Shown here in pieces: positions 18,195-25,064 of a stretch of 25,064 bases of DNA. Position 1 is the stretch's first letter, and the number at the start of each line of letters is the position of its first letter. Origin of the DNA: Thermomicrobiales bacterium (lineage in GTDB: Bacteria > Chloroflexota > Limnocylindria > Limnocylindrales > CSP1-4); contig SPCO01000003.1 in NCBI GenBank assembly GCA_004525275.1, forward strand, positions 1-25,064. The letters run 5' to 3'. The position numbers were made by a program, and so were the translations under genes. The notes beneath the pieces were generated by a model that was not told where the DNA came from, did not search any database, and saw only the letters and a program-made list of their open reading frames with translations.

Positions 18195-18986
18195 ATGGCC
18201 GACGCGGACGCCTTGCTCGAGCCAGGTGTTACCGAACGACCCTCGACGCCTGAGCCGGACCCGCCTCCGTCACCCGTCGCGGCGCCCGGCGACGAGACGG
18301 TCATGTCCCTCCTCGACCACCTTGGGGAGCTGCGCAAACGTATCTTCCGGTCGATCATCGCGGTCGCGGTTGGTTCGGCGATCGGGTTCTACTTTGCGAC
18401 CCCGGTCCGGATGTTCCTGCAGGAGCCGCTGGGTGGGATCCCGCTGCAGGTCCTGGGTATCGGCGATGCCTTCATCATCCAGGTCAAGATCGCCCTCGTC
18501 ATCGGGATCATCCTGTCCATGCCCGTGCTGCTGTACCAGCTATGGGCCTTCATCGCGCCGGGCCTGACGCCGCCCGAGCGCAAACTGGTCAGACCGTGGA
18601 TCCCGATGGCGCTCGTCTTCTTCAGCATCGGCGTGGTCATCGCCTATCTTGTCCTGCCGTTCGCGATCACGTTCCTGTTCGGCTTCACCGACGAGAGCCT
18701 GCAAGCTCGACCGGCGGCGGGTCAGTACTTTGACTTCGTGACGACGATGTTCCTGGCCTTTGGTCTGGTCATGGAATTCCCGATCTTGCTCGTCGGTCTT
18801 TCGACCGTGGGGATCGTTACGTCCGCGCGGCTACGCTCGGCGCGCCGGATGGTCATCCTTGGGATCTCGATCTTCGCGGCGGTCGTGACGCCGGGCGGTG
18901 ATCTGGTCAGCCCATTCGTGCTCGGTGGCACGATGTATCTCCTGTACGAACTGACCCTCGTATTCATCCGGCGGAGCGGCCGGTGA
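18195..18986 (+). CDS. tatC: Sec-independent translocase subunit TatC
   Basis: Receptor for twin-arginine signal peptides. 263 residues with six hydrophobic segments between about 52 and 258. Conserved features: HLGELRKR (42-49) at the start of the cytoplasmic N-terminal region, PVLLYQLWAFIAPGL (110-124), and the membrane glutamate in LVMEFPILL (E194). Residues 1-36 are a Pro/Asp/Glu-rich extension not usual in TatC. Translation could instead begin at the in-frame ATG at 18303 (MSLLDHLGELRKRI), which would remove it; neither start has a good SD. The upstream ATG is 21 bp after tatA and is kept with caution. The stop overlaps the rapZ GTG (GTGA at 18983-18986). Confidence 0.95.
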   Translation: MADADALLEPGVTERPSTPEPDPPPSPVAAPGDETVMSLLDHLGELRKRIFRSIIAVAVGSAIGFYFATPVRMFLQEPLGGIPLQVLGIGDAFIIQVKIALVIGIILSMPVLLYQLWAFIAPGLTPPERKLVRPWIPMALVFFSIGVVIAYLVLPFAITFLFGFTDESLQARPAAGQYFDFVTTMFLAFGLVMEFPILLVGLSTVGIVTSARLRSARRMVILGISIFAAVVTPGGDLVSPFVLGGTMYLLYELTLVFIRRSGR

Positions 18987-19891
18987 GCGACCCGCCGGAC
19001 TTCGGGCCACCGATCGATGCGGTGACGGATCCAGCCGTGGTGATCGTGAGCGGGCTGTCGGGCGGCGGCAAGACGGCGGCGGCAAAACTCTTCGAGGATC
19101 TCGGCTACACGGTGGTCGACAACCTGCCCGGCGAACTCCTCCCGGATCTCGCTGAACTCGTCTCGTCGGACCGCCAGCGATTCGCCAAGGTCGCGATCGT
19201 CGTCGATGTCCGAGCTGGCGATGCCGCCATGGCGCTGTCTGCGATGCGGGGCGCGCTGGAGGGTCGCGGGATCCGCCCCCGGGTGGTCTTCCTCGAGGCG
19301 ACCGACGACGTCCTCATCCGCCGGTTCAGCGAAACGCGCCATCGGCACCCGCTGGGTGACGAGCGTGGCCTCGCCGATTCGATCACCGAAGAGCGGCGCC
19401 GCCTGGAGCTTGTGCGGGCGGAGGCGGATGTTGTGCTCGACACCTCCGACATGTCGCTGCGGCAGCTTCGCGAGCGCCTTTTCGCGGCCCTGGCGAGTGA
19501 AGTGCGTGCCGACCAGCTCGCCTTCCAGCTCATCAGCTTCGGATTCAAGCATGGGGTGCCGCTCGAGGCAGATCTCGTCTTTGACGTCCGGTTCATGCAG
19601 AACCCGTATTACGTCGCCGAGTTGCGTCCGCTGTCCGGTCTGACCGACGAAGTTCGCGAGTTCGTGCTCAAGCAACCGGTGGCGGGTCAGTTCATGGCCT
19701 TTCTGGAAGACTTTCTCGCCTTTGCCATCCCGGCCTACATCGCCGAGGGGAAGACTCGGCTGTCCATCGCCGTCGGCTGTACCGGTGGCTACCATCGGTC
19801 GATCGTTGTGACGGAGGAGCTGGCGACCTGGCTTCGAGACCGGGACTTCGGCCCGGTCTCGCTCTTCCATCGGGAGCTCGACCGGACATGA
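18983..19891 (+). CDS. rapZ: RNase adapter / nucleotide-binding protein RapZ (YvcJ family)
   Basis: P-loop protein; in E. coli it targets the small RNA GlmZ to RNase E, and in Bacillus (YvcJ) it binds and hydrolyses GTP and affects competence. 302 residues from a GTG overlapping the tatC stop. Walker A GLSGGGKT (24-31), DNLP (46-49), RFSETRHRHPL (114-124), FGFKHGVP (186-193), DVRFMQNP (201-208), and the C-terminal GCTGGYHRS (265-273) are all present. Length is normal (about 290). It is the first gene of the conserved rapZ-yvcK-whiA trio. The target here is unknown, since GlmZ-type RNAs are enterobacterial. Confidence 0.96.
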   Translation: MSDPPDFGPPIDAVTDPAVVIVSGLSGGGKTAAAKLFEDLGYTVVDNLPGELLPDLAELVSSDRQRFAKVAIVVDVRAGDAAMALSAMRGALEGRGIRPRVVFLEATDDVLIRRFSETRHRHPLGDERGLADSITEERRRLELVRAEADVVLDTSDMSLRQLRERLFAALASEVRADQLAFQLISFGFKHGVPLEADLVFDVRFMQNPYYVAELRPLSGLTDEVREFVLKQPVAGQFMAFLEDFLAFAIPAYIAEGKTRLSIAVGCTGGYHRSIVVTEELATWLRDRDFGPVSLFHRELDRT

Positions 19892-21207
19892 ACCTCCGGC
19901 GCTGGCTGACTCCCGGGATCGGGATCAAGCGCTGGCTGCTCGTCGTGTTCGCCGGACTGCTCCTGCTGGCGATGGCGTTTGCGCAATTCCTGCGCCAGAT
20001 CACCCGCGAGATCGGGCCGGAAAGCCTGGCCGGGACACTCCTCGACATCCTGACCCTCCAATTCCTGCCGGTTGCAATGCGCGGTCTCGCCGCCGCCTCC
20101 GTCGGTGCCGTCCTCCTGGTCATCGGTCTCTATCGAGTCGCCCATGTCCTGACCGATCCGCTGCGCTCGGCGGATCCCGACCAACCGCTCGTCGAACTCA
20201 TCTATCAGAAGCGCTTCCTGGCTCGCGGGCCACGGATCGTGGCGATCGGCGGGGGCACGGGTTCAGCCACGTTGTTGCGTGGGCTGAAGGAGCACACCAG
20301 CAACCTGACCGCGATCGTGACCGTCGCCGACGATGGCGGATCGTCGGGGGTCTTGCGCGAGGATCTGGGCATCCCACCGGTCGGCGACATCCGGAATTGC
20401 GTCGTCGCCCTGGCCGATGCAGAACCCCTGATGCGAGACGTCCTTCAGTATCGATTCCCGGAACGGACGGGAGGTCTCGCCGGCCATGCCCTCGGCAACC
20501 TCCTGATCGCGGCGATGACCGCGGTCGAGGGGGGCGATTTCGAAGACGGGATCCGGCTGATGAACCGGATCCTGGCGGTGCGCGGACAAGTCGTGCCGGT
20601 CTCCTCGACACCCATCACGTTGCACGCGCGTCGATCGGACGGCACGCTCGTCGATGGTCAGTCGGCGATCATGCGCACGACCGGGATCGAGCGGGTCTGG
20701 ATCACGCCGGAGGATGTCGCTCCATCGGTTGACGCGCTCCGGGCCATCGCAGAGGCCGATCTCATCGTCCTCGGACCCGGGAGCCTGTACACCAGCCTGT
20801 TGCCAAGCCTGCTCATCCCGGCCGTCCGCGATGCGGTAGCCGAGGCCACCGCGCCTTGTCTGTATGTATGCAATGTGGCCACCCAGGACGGGGAGACGAT
20901 GGGGTTCGACCTGGCCGCGCACGTCGATGCCATCGATCGCCACACGACACCCGGATTGATCGACCTCGTGCTCGCCAACAACCACCTTGAGGGGCTGTAC
21001 ACCGGCCTCGAGTCCAGGTCCGTCAAACTCACATGGCCGCCATCCGGTCGAACCCAGCCGAGATTGATCCTCGAGGCCGTCGTCGATCCGGCACAACCTC
21101 ACCACCACGATCCCGCCCGCCTTGCCGCTGCGATCCTGCGCGCCCTCGCGGGCGAGACGGGGCAGCGGCAGCACGTGGCCGGACGAACCGTCAGCCGATC
21201 CGCCTAG
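19888..21207 (+). CDS. yvcK: YvcK/CofD-like protein with N-terminal membrane domain
   Basis: YvcK (gluconeogenesis factor, GlmR) binds UDP-sugars and regulates cell-wall precursor flux in Bacillus and relatives. 439 residues. The CofD-like domain begins near 114: GGGTGSATLL (121-130), VADDGGSSG (146-154), VGDIRNC (165-171), AGHALGNLLIAAM (198-210), and LGPGSLYTSLLPSLLI further on. Residues 1-95 are an added region with two TM helices (about 15-35 and 65-88) joined by a short polar loop. Bacillus YvcK lacks it and is about 320 residues. The domain would tether the enzyme-like part to the inner face of the membrane. The ATG overlaps the rapZ stop (ATGA); the whiA ATG starts 3 nt after the stop. 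Confidence 0.94.
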   Translation: MNLRRWLTPGIGIKRWLLVVFAGLLLLAMAFAQFLRQITREIGPESLAGTLLDILTLQFLPVAMRGLAAASVGAVLLVIGLYRVAHVLTDPLRSADPDQPLVELIYQKRFLARGPRIVAIGGGTGSATLLRGLKEHTSNLTAIVTVADDGGSSGVLREDLGIPPVGDIRNCVVALADAEPLMRDVLQYRFPERTGGLAGHALGNLLIAAMTAVEGGDFEDGIRLMNRILAVRGQVVPVSSTPITLHARRSDGTLVDGQSAIMRTTGIERVWITPEDVAPSVDALRAIAEADLIVLGPGSLYTSLLPSLLIPAVRDAVAEATAPCLYVCNVATQDGETMGFDLAAHVDAIDRHTTPGLIDLVLANNHLEGLYTGLESRSVKLTWPPSGRTQPRLILEAVVDPAQPHHHDPARLAAAILRALAGETGQRQHVAGRTVSRSA

Positions 21208-21209
21208 GG

Positions 21210-22004
21210 ATGGGTCGATCCGAGCGCGACCTTGTGACCGCCCTGCGTGACGAACTGGCCGCCATCGATCCATCACGGTCGTGCGATCGGGTGGCCGAGC
21301 TCGACGGCCTCGGCGCCGAGCCGATCGATCGAGAAGCCTCGGTCGCCCGGCTCATCCACCGCTTGGGGCGGATGGATCCCGGCGATGCGCCGAGTGCGTT
21401 CGACTGGACGGCCGCTGCCGATCACTGCCGCTCGGCCTGGGCGAGGGGCCGCTTCCTGGCTCGGGGGTCGCTCAGCCTGGCTGGTGGCCGGACACATCTC
21501 GAATTCGTGGTCGAGGCCGCGGATGCGCCGGGCCTGGCAGACCGATTGATCGAGTTCGGTCTTCCGGTCTCCTGTCGGATTCGCCGCGGCCGTGGCGTCG
21601 TCACCTCCAAGAACGGTGAAGTGGTCGGAACCTTTCTCCGCCGGATCGGGGCGACGGGTGCCCTCCTCGAGGTCGAAGCGCGGCAGGTTTCAAGAGCGCT
21701 GCGTGGTGAACTCAACCGGGTGCTCAACGCGGAGTCCGCGAACCTGCAGCGTGCAGTGAGTGCCGCCGGTCGCCAACTCGACGCGATCGCGACGCTCGAC
21801 GCCGACGGGCGACTCATGACCCAGTCCTACGTGGTCCGCATGGTCGCCGATGCCCGTCGGGAGACGCCGGAGGCCAGCCTCGGAGAACTGGCGGAGCGAC
21901 TCGAAATCCACCGCTCAGCCGTGCAGCGCGCGCTCGAACGAATGGAGCGACTCGCGGCGCTGGACCCGTCAACGGATGCTTCGGGGCGCCCCGTTCTGGC
22001 ATGA
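21210..22004 (+). CDS. whiA: WhiA-family DNA-binding regulator, short form
   Basis: WhiA controls sporulation and division genes in Streptomyces and affects growth in Bacillus; it joins a LAGLIDADG-like N-terminal domain to a C-terminal helix-turn-helix. The ATG at 21210, 3 nt after the yvcK stop, gives 264 residues; the frame is open further upstream but only within yvcK. Visible signatures: RGRFLARGSLSLAGGRTHLEF (79-99), RRIGATGALLEVEARQV (144-160), NAESANLQRAVSAAGRQLDAI (173-193), and an HTH with EASLGELAERLEIHRSAVQ (221-239). It is about 50 residues shorter than typical WhiA (310-330), the loss being in the N-terminal domain. It lies between yvcK and tpiA, as in the usual trio. The stop overlaps an upstream candidate tpiA ATG. 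Confidence 0.88.
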   Translation: MGRSERDLVTALRDELAAIDPSRSCDRVAELDGLGAEPIDREASVARLIHRLGRMDPGDAPSAFDWTAAADHCRSAWARGRFLARGSLSLAGGRTHLEFVVEAADAPGLADRLIEFGLPVSCRIRRGRGVVTSKNGEVVGTFLRRIGATGALLEVEARQVSRALRGELNRVLNAESANLQRAVSAAGRQLDAIATLDADGRLMTQSYVVRMVADARRETPEASLGELAERLEIHRSAVQRALERMERLAALDPSTDASGRPVLA

Positions 22005-22012
22005 TGCCAAGC

Positions 22013-22801
22013 ATGCGGGAAGTGATCGTCGCCGCCAATTGGAAGATGCACACGAGCCCGGGCGATGCGAGCGAGCTGGCTCGGACCATCTCAGCCCGAA
22101 CGCGCGTCCCCAGCGTGACTCGGGTCATCTGCCCGCCGTTCGTCGCGCTGGCCTCGGTCCGCGACGCGCTCGCTCAGGACGATCCAGACGTAGGGATCGG
22201 CGCCCAGAACGTCCACCACGAATTGCAGGGCGCGTACACCGGGGAGATCTCGGCACCGATGCTGGCTGGGCTCGCGACGTGGGTCATCGTCGGCCACTCG
22301 GAGCGACGGCGCGACGCCGGCGACACGGACGAGATCATCGGGCTCAAACTCGGCCGGGCGGTCGCCGCCGGGCTTCGCCCCATCCTGTGTGTCGGCGAAC
22401 AACTTGGTGACCGCGAGGTAGGCCGCCAGGTCGATGTCGTCCGTCGGCAGTTGACCGGCGCCCTCGCAGGTCACGCCCCGTCTGCGCTTCGCCACGGCGG
22501 GCTGGTCATCGCCTATGAGCCGGTGTGGGCCATCGGGACCGGCCGGAATGCCAGCGGCCAGGACGCGGCCGCGATGTCCAGCGCCATCCACTCGATCGTC
22601 GAGGATGCATGGGGTGATACCCGGGATGACACGCCGGTCCTGTACGGCGGCAGCGTCACGTCCGCCAACATCGCTGAGTTCCTGGCCGAATCGGAGGTCG
22701 ACGGCGCGCTCGTCGGCGGTGCATCGCTCAAGCCCGACGAGATGGCGGGGATCGTGGCTCGGGCGGGACTGACCGCGGCCGCGCGCCACACAAGCGAGTG
22801 A
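22013..22801 (+). CDS. tpiA: Triosephosphate isomerase
   Basis: Interconverts dihydroxyacetone phosphate and glyceraldehyde 3-phosphate. The third in-frame ATG (22013) gives MREVIVAANWKM, the normal opening; ATGs at 22001 and 22004 would add four or three residues, and the first forms an ATGA overlap with the whiA stop. 262 residues with catalytic Lys11 (NWKM), His95 (VGHSERR), Glu169 (AYEPVWAIGTG), the loop AIGTGRNASGQ, and the phosphate-binding YGGSVTSANI (211-220) and ALVGGASL (232-239). Full length and apparently active. The stop overlaps the gpmI GTG. Confidence 0.97.
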   Translation: MREVIVAANWKMHTSPGDASELARTISARTRVPSVTRVICPPFVALASVRDALAQDDPDVGIGAQNVHHELQGAYTGEISAPMLAGLATWVIVGHSERRRDAGDTDEIIGLKLGRAVAAGLRPILCVGEQLGDREVGRQVDVVRRQLTGALAGHAPSALRHGGLVIAYEPVWAIGTGRNASGQDAAAMSSAIHSIVEDAWGDTRDDTPVLYGGSVTSANIAEFLAESEVDGALVGGASLKPDEMAGIVARAGLTAAARHTSE

Positions 22802-24375
22802 GCGACGGCCACACCCGACCACGACCGATCGTGCTGGTCGTGCTCGATGGGTTCGGGATCGGCGATGACACAGCCGGCGATGCGATCGCCGCGGCCCGGA
22901 TGCCGATCTGGCGCGCGCTGCTGCGCGATTGGCCCCACGCGACCCTCGGGGCGTCAGGCGAAGCCGTTGGCTTGCCTCCTGGGCAGATGGGCAATTCGGA
23001 GGTCGGCCACCTCAACCTTGGCGCCGGGCGCCCGGTCCTCCAGGACCTGCCCCGGATCGACGCTGCCATCGCCGACGGCACGTTCGCGACACGGCCCGCC
23101 TTTATGGACGCGTTCTCGCGAGCCGTGGCTCCGGTCGGACGCCTGCACATCATCAGCCTGATCGGGCCAGGCGGTGTCCATGCCAACGATCGGCACCTCG
23201 TCAGCCTGGTGGATCTGGCCGCGCAGCATGCGGTGCCGTCCGTCCGGATCCATGCGTTGTTGGATGGGCGAGACACGCCGCCTCGTTCCGCCCTTGGCTT
23301 CATCGACGACCTGGAACAGCGCCTCGGCGAGGTCCACCCCGACGTCCGGATCGCGTCTGTCGGGGGCCGTTACTTCGCGATGGATCGTGATCGGCGATGG
23401 GACCGGATCGAGCGCGGTTACGACGCGATCGTCCACGCACAGGGCGAGCACGCCCAGAGCGCGACGGCAGCCGTCGAGGCCGGCTATGGCCGGGGCGAGA
23501 ACGATGAATTCGTGACCCCGACCGTCATCGACGGGACGGACGGCGAGGTTCGCTCCGGCGATCCGGTCATCCACGCGAACTTCAGGGCAGACCGGGCCCG
23601 GCAGCTGACCCACGCTCTGGCCGATCCGGATTTCAGCGACTTTGAGCGGACGGCGCCGAATGGCCGGCTGCCGCCCAGGGACGTGTTCGTGGTCACGATG
23701 ACCCAGTACGAGGATGGGTTGCCGGTTGCGGTGGCATTTCCGTCGGACGTGGTCCGCTCGCTTGCCCAGACATTTTCGGAATCCGGCTGGCGCCAATTCC
23801 ACGTCGCCGAAACGGAGAAGTACGCGCATGTCACGTACTTCTTCAACGGCGGCGTCGAAGCGCCGTTCCCGGGCGAGGAGCGCCGCCTGGTCCCCAGCCC
23901 CAAGGTCGCAACGTACGACCTCGCGCCCGAGATGAGTGCCGAGGGCGTGACGAGCGCGCTGACCGAGGCCATCGAGTCGGGGGACTACGACTTCATCGTG
24001 GCCAACTTCGCCAATCCTGACATGGTCGGTCACACCGGCGTGTGGGACGCGACGATCGTCGCGCTCGAGGTCATCGACGATTGCCTGGGCCGGATCGTAG
24101 CTGCAGTGGATCGAGTCTCGGCCGCCGATCCGGACGGGCCGGGTGCGCTGCTGGCGATCACCGCCGACCACGGCAACGCCGACCAGTTGCGCGACGGATC
24201 GGGCCGTCCGGTGACGGCCCATTCACTCAATCCCGTTCCGTTCGTCGTCGTAGGCCATGCCGTGCAGGGAGCAAGGCTCGCCGACGGCGTCCTGGCCGAC
24301 GTCGCTCCGACCCTGTTGGAACTCGCGGACGTCCCGACCTGGGCCGGGATGACCGGCCGCTCGCGCATCTTGTGA
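22798..24375 (+). CDS. gpmI: 2,3-bisphosphoglycerate-independent phosphoglycerate mutase
   Basis: Interconverts 3- and 2-phosphoglycerate using two Mn ions and a phosphoserine intermediate (alkaline phosphatase superfamily). 525 residues from a GTG in a GTGA overlap with tpiA. Motifs: VVLDGFG (14-20, metal-binding Asp17), GNSEVGHLNLGAGR (65-78) with nucleophile Ser67, LLDGRDTPP and the following substrate-binding region, KYAHVTYFFNGG (341-352), NFANPDMVGHTG, and TADHGNAD (455-462). Length is typical (about 510). It is the last gene of the run beginning at tatA. A putative secG promoter overlaps its stop codon. Confidence 0.97.
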   Translation: MSDGHTRPRPIVLVVLDGFGIGDDTAGDAIAAARMPIWRALLRDWPHATLGASGEAVGLPPGQMGNSEVGHLNLGAGRPVLQDLPRIDAAIADGTFATRPAFMDAFSRAVAPVGRLHIISLIGPGGVHANDRHLVSLVDLAAQHAVPSVRIHALLDGRDTPPRSALGFIDDLEQRLGEVHPDVRIASVGGRYFAMDRDRRWDRIERGYDAIVHAQGEHAQSATAAVEAGYGRGENDEFVTPTVIDGTDGEVRSGDPVIHANFRADRARQLTHALADPDFSDFERTAPNGRLPPRDVFVVTMTQYEDGLPVAVAFPSDVVRSLAQTFSESGWRQFHVAETEKYAHVTYFFNGGVEAPFPGEERRLVPSPKVATYDLAPEMSAEGVTSALTEAIESGDYDFIVANFANPDMVGHTGVWDATIVALEVIDDCLGRIVAAVDRVSAADPDGPGALLAITADHGNADQLRDGSGRPVTAHSLNPVPFVVVGHAVQGARLADGVLADVAPTLLELADVPTWAGMTGRSRIL

Positions 24376-24381
24376 TAGCAT
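24376..24381 (+). promoter_or_regulatory. Putative secG -10 hexamer
   Basis: TAGCAT follows the gpmI TGA directly, within TGTGATAGCAT. It lies 32 nt before the secG GTG, so this transcript would have a short leader holding the SD GAGGAG. No clear -35 is seen at 16-19 bp. Confidence 0.35.
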
Positions 24382-24413
24382 CCGACGCCGAAGCGGACAG
24401 AGGAGCTAGATTC

Positions 24414-24644
24414 GTGGACCCCCTCTTGGCGATCGGCCAGATCCTGGTGAGCGTCGCGCTCATCGTCTCGATCCTCATGCAAGCTCGTGGCGTCGGCCTT
24501 TCGGGGACCTTCGGCGGTGATTCGTCCGTCTATCGCAGTCGACGCGGCGTGGAACGCCGCCTTTGGCAATTCACGATCGTCCTGCTCGTCCTGTTCGTGA
24601 CCTTCTCCCTGGCGGCGTTCATCCTCGCCCCCGGACCCAGCTGA
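24414..24644 (+). CDS. secG: Protein-export membrane protein SecG
   Basis: Small subunit of the SecYEG channel. The GTG at 24414 is preceded by GAGGAG 8-9 nt upstream. 76 residues: TM1 (about 4-22), the conserved LMQARGVGLSGTFGG (21-35), a polar loop with SSVYRSRRGVERR (37-49), and TM2 (about 51-71). Length (about 75) and the two-helix layout are those of SecG. The frame is open far upstream, but only as a shadow of gpmI. With secD-secF in the same window, three Sec accessory genes are present. It is 52 bp before the solute-binding protein gene. Confidence 0.95.
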   Translation: MDPLLAIGQILVSVALIVSILMQARGVGLSGTFGGDSSVYRSRRGVERRLWQFTIVLLVLFVTFSLAAFILAPGPS

Positions 24645-24673
24645 TCCTTCCTGGATCGCGGCGACCCACCGCG
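24643..24673. other. Two overlapping small inverted repeats after secG
   Basis: GATCC-TTCCT-GGATC (24643-24657) and CGCGG-N7-CCGCG (24657-24673) could form two alternative hairpins in the 52-bp gap after secG, sharing C24657. There is no T-run. They may partly attenuate read-through into the next gene; the evidence is weak. Confidence 0.25.
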
Positions 24674-24696
24674 ACCCTCCGCTCGCTCGGAGCACG

Positions 24697-25064
24697 ATGA
24701 CCCGCACCGACTCGTTCGTCGTCGGGACCCTCGTCGTACTGCTCGCCATCATCGCGGGCATCGTGAGTGTCCCGACCCTGCTTCCTTCCGCTGCCGCGTC
24801 CCACACGCCGTCCGGCACGCCGGTGATCGCTGAGATCCGAGCGTATCGTGAAGGCGTCCTCGGACACCCGGTCTCGGTCAGCCCGTTCTCGGCCCGGACC
24901 CAGGCCGATCGCGACCTGGTTGCTCTCGTCTTTGCCGGACTCGTACGCAATGGCCCGTCCGGATCGGTCGTCCCGGATCTGGCGGACCGCTGGTCGGTCG
25001 ATGAGACGGGTTCGGTGTGGACCTTCGAACTTCGGGAGGACGCCACCTGGCACGATGGCCGACC
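24697..25064 (+). CDS. Family 5 extracellular solute-binding protein (peptide ABC transporter type), 5' part
   Basis: The frame is open from the ATG at 24697 to the window edge (122 codons plus 2 nt). Residues 8-33 are a hydrophobic signal sequence or anchor, without a lipobox cysteine. The visible mature part has YREGVLGHPVSVSPF (50-64), DRDLVALVFAGLVRNG (71-86), VPDLADRWSVDETGSVWTF (92-110) and LREDATWHDG (112-121), the standard start of the dipeptide/oligopeptide-binding SBP_bac_5 fold. It should capture peptides, nickel or related solutes outside the membrane for an ABC importer. The permease genes, if present, lie beyond the edge. No strong SD precedes the ATG. The substrate cannot be told from this part. 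Confidence 0.85.
   Translation, partial: MTRTDSFVVGTLVVLLAIIAGIVSVPTLLPSAAASHTPSGTPVIAEIRAYREGVLGHPVSVSPFSARTQADRDLVALVFAGLVRNGPSGSVVPDLADRWSVDETGSVWTFELREDATWHDGR

Noticed and set aside
18722..19870. 382-codon minus-strand frame opposite rapZ
   Set aside because: Antisense shadow of rapZ; no recognisable domain.
21033..21209. Upstream in-frame ATG for whiA at 21033
   Set aside because: It overlaps yvcK by 175 bp and the added residues are Arg/Pro-rich shadow sequence; it does not restore the missing N-terminal domain.
22954..24222. 422-codon minus-strand frame opposite gpmI
   Set aside because: Antisense shadow of gpmI; composition-driven.

Overview
The window is a dense stretch of chromosomal DNA, GC-rich by eye, with short intergenic gaps and many 1-4 bp start/stop overlaps. 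Almost everything is housekeeping. The gene set (uvrB-uvrA, uvrC, secD-secF, recJ, pyrF, tatA-tatC, rapZ-yvcK-whiA, tpiA, gpmI, secG), a YvcK with an N-terminal membrane domain, and many GTG/TTG starts suggest an uncultured Chloroflexota (Limnocylindria/Ellin6529-like). That placement is inferred from gene content and protein style; no rRNA or other decisive marker is present. I see no tRNA, rRNA, CRISPR array, transposase or phage gene.

Layout. (1) 1-4648: the 3' part of uvrB, then uvrA. The uvrA upstream region carries a near-consensus Gram-positive-type SOS box. (2) 4833-7640: five plus-strand genes that I cannot assign to a pathway: a small membrane protein, a lipoprotein, a DUF6941-like protein, a 111-aa protein, and a 307-aa protein with the LQRLAGNQAV motif typical of DUF4157/contractile-injection-associated cargo. 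This is the only accessory-looking part. (3) 7671-11241: a compact UvrD/PcrA-like helicase on the minus strand, divergent from uvrC, which completes a nucleotide-excision-repair neighbourhood. (4) 11376-13812: secD-secF. SecF has an Ala/Ser/Pro insert built in part from a 30-bp tandem repeat. (5) 13871-17741: recJ, a membrane-anchored TolB-like propeller protein and pyrF, joined by GTGA and TTGA overlaps. (6) 17817-24375: tatA, tatC, rapZ, yvcK, whiA, tpiA and gpmI, nearly all overlapping or touching. (7) 24414-25064: secG, then the start of a family-5 solute-binding lipoprotein or secreted protein cut by the window edge.

How the genes work together. UvrA, UvrB and UvrC, with a UvrD-like helicase, form nucleotide excision repair; RecJ adds 5'-3' ssDNA degradation. 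SecD, SecF and SecG are accessory subunits of the Sec translocon, and TatA/TatC form a minimal Tat translocase. RapZ-YvcK-WhiA is the conserved trio best known from Gram-positive bacteria, here joined to the glycolytic genes tpiA and gpmI. Several genes have a TANNNT -10-like hexamer only 6-9 nt before the start codon, which suggests leaderless or near-leaderless transcripts.
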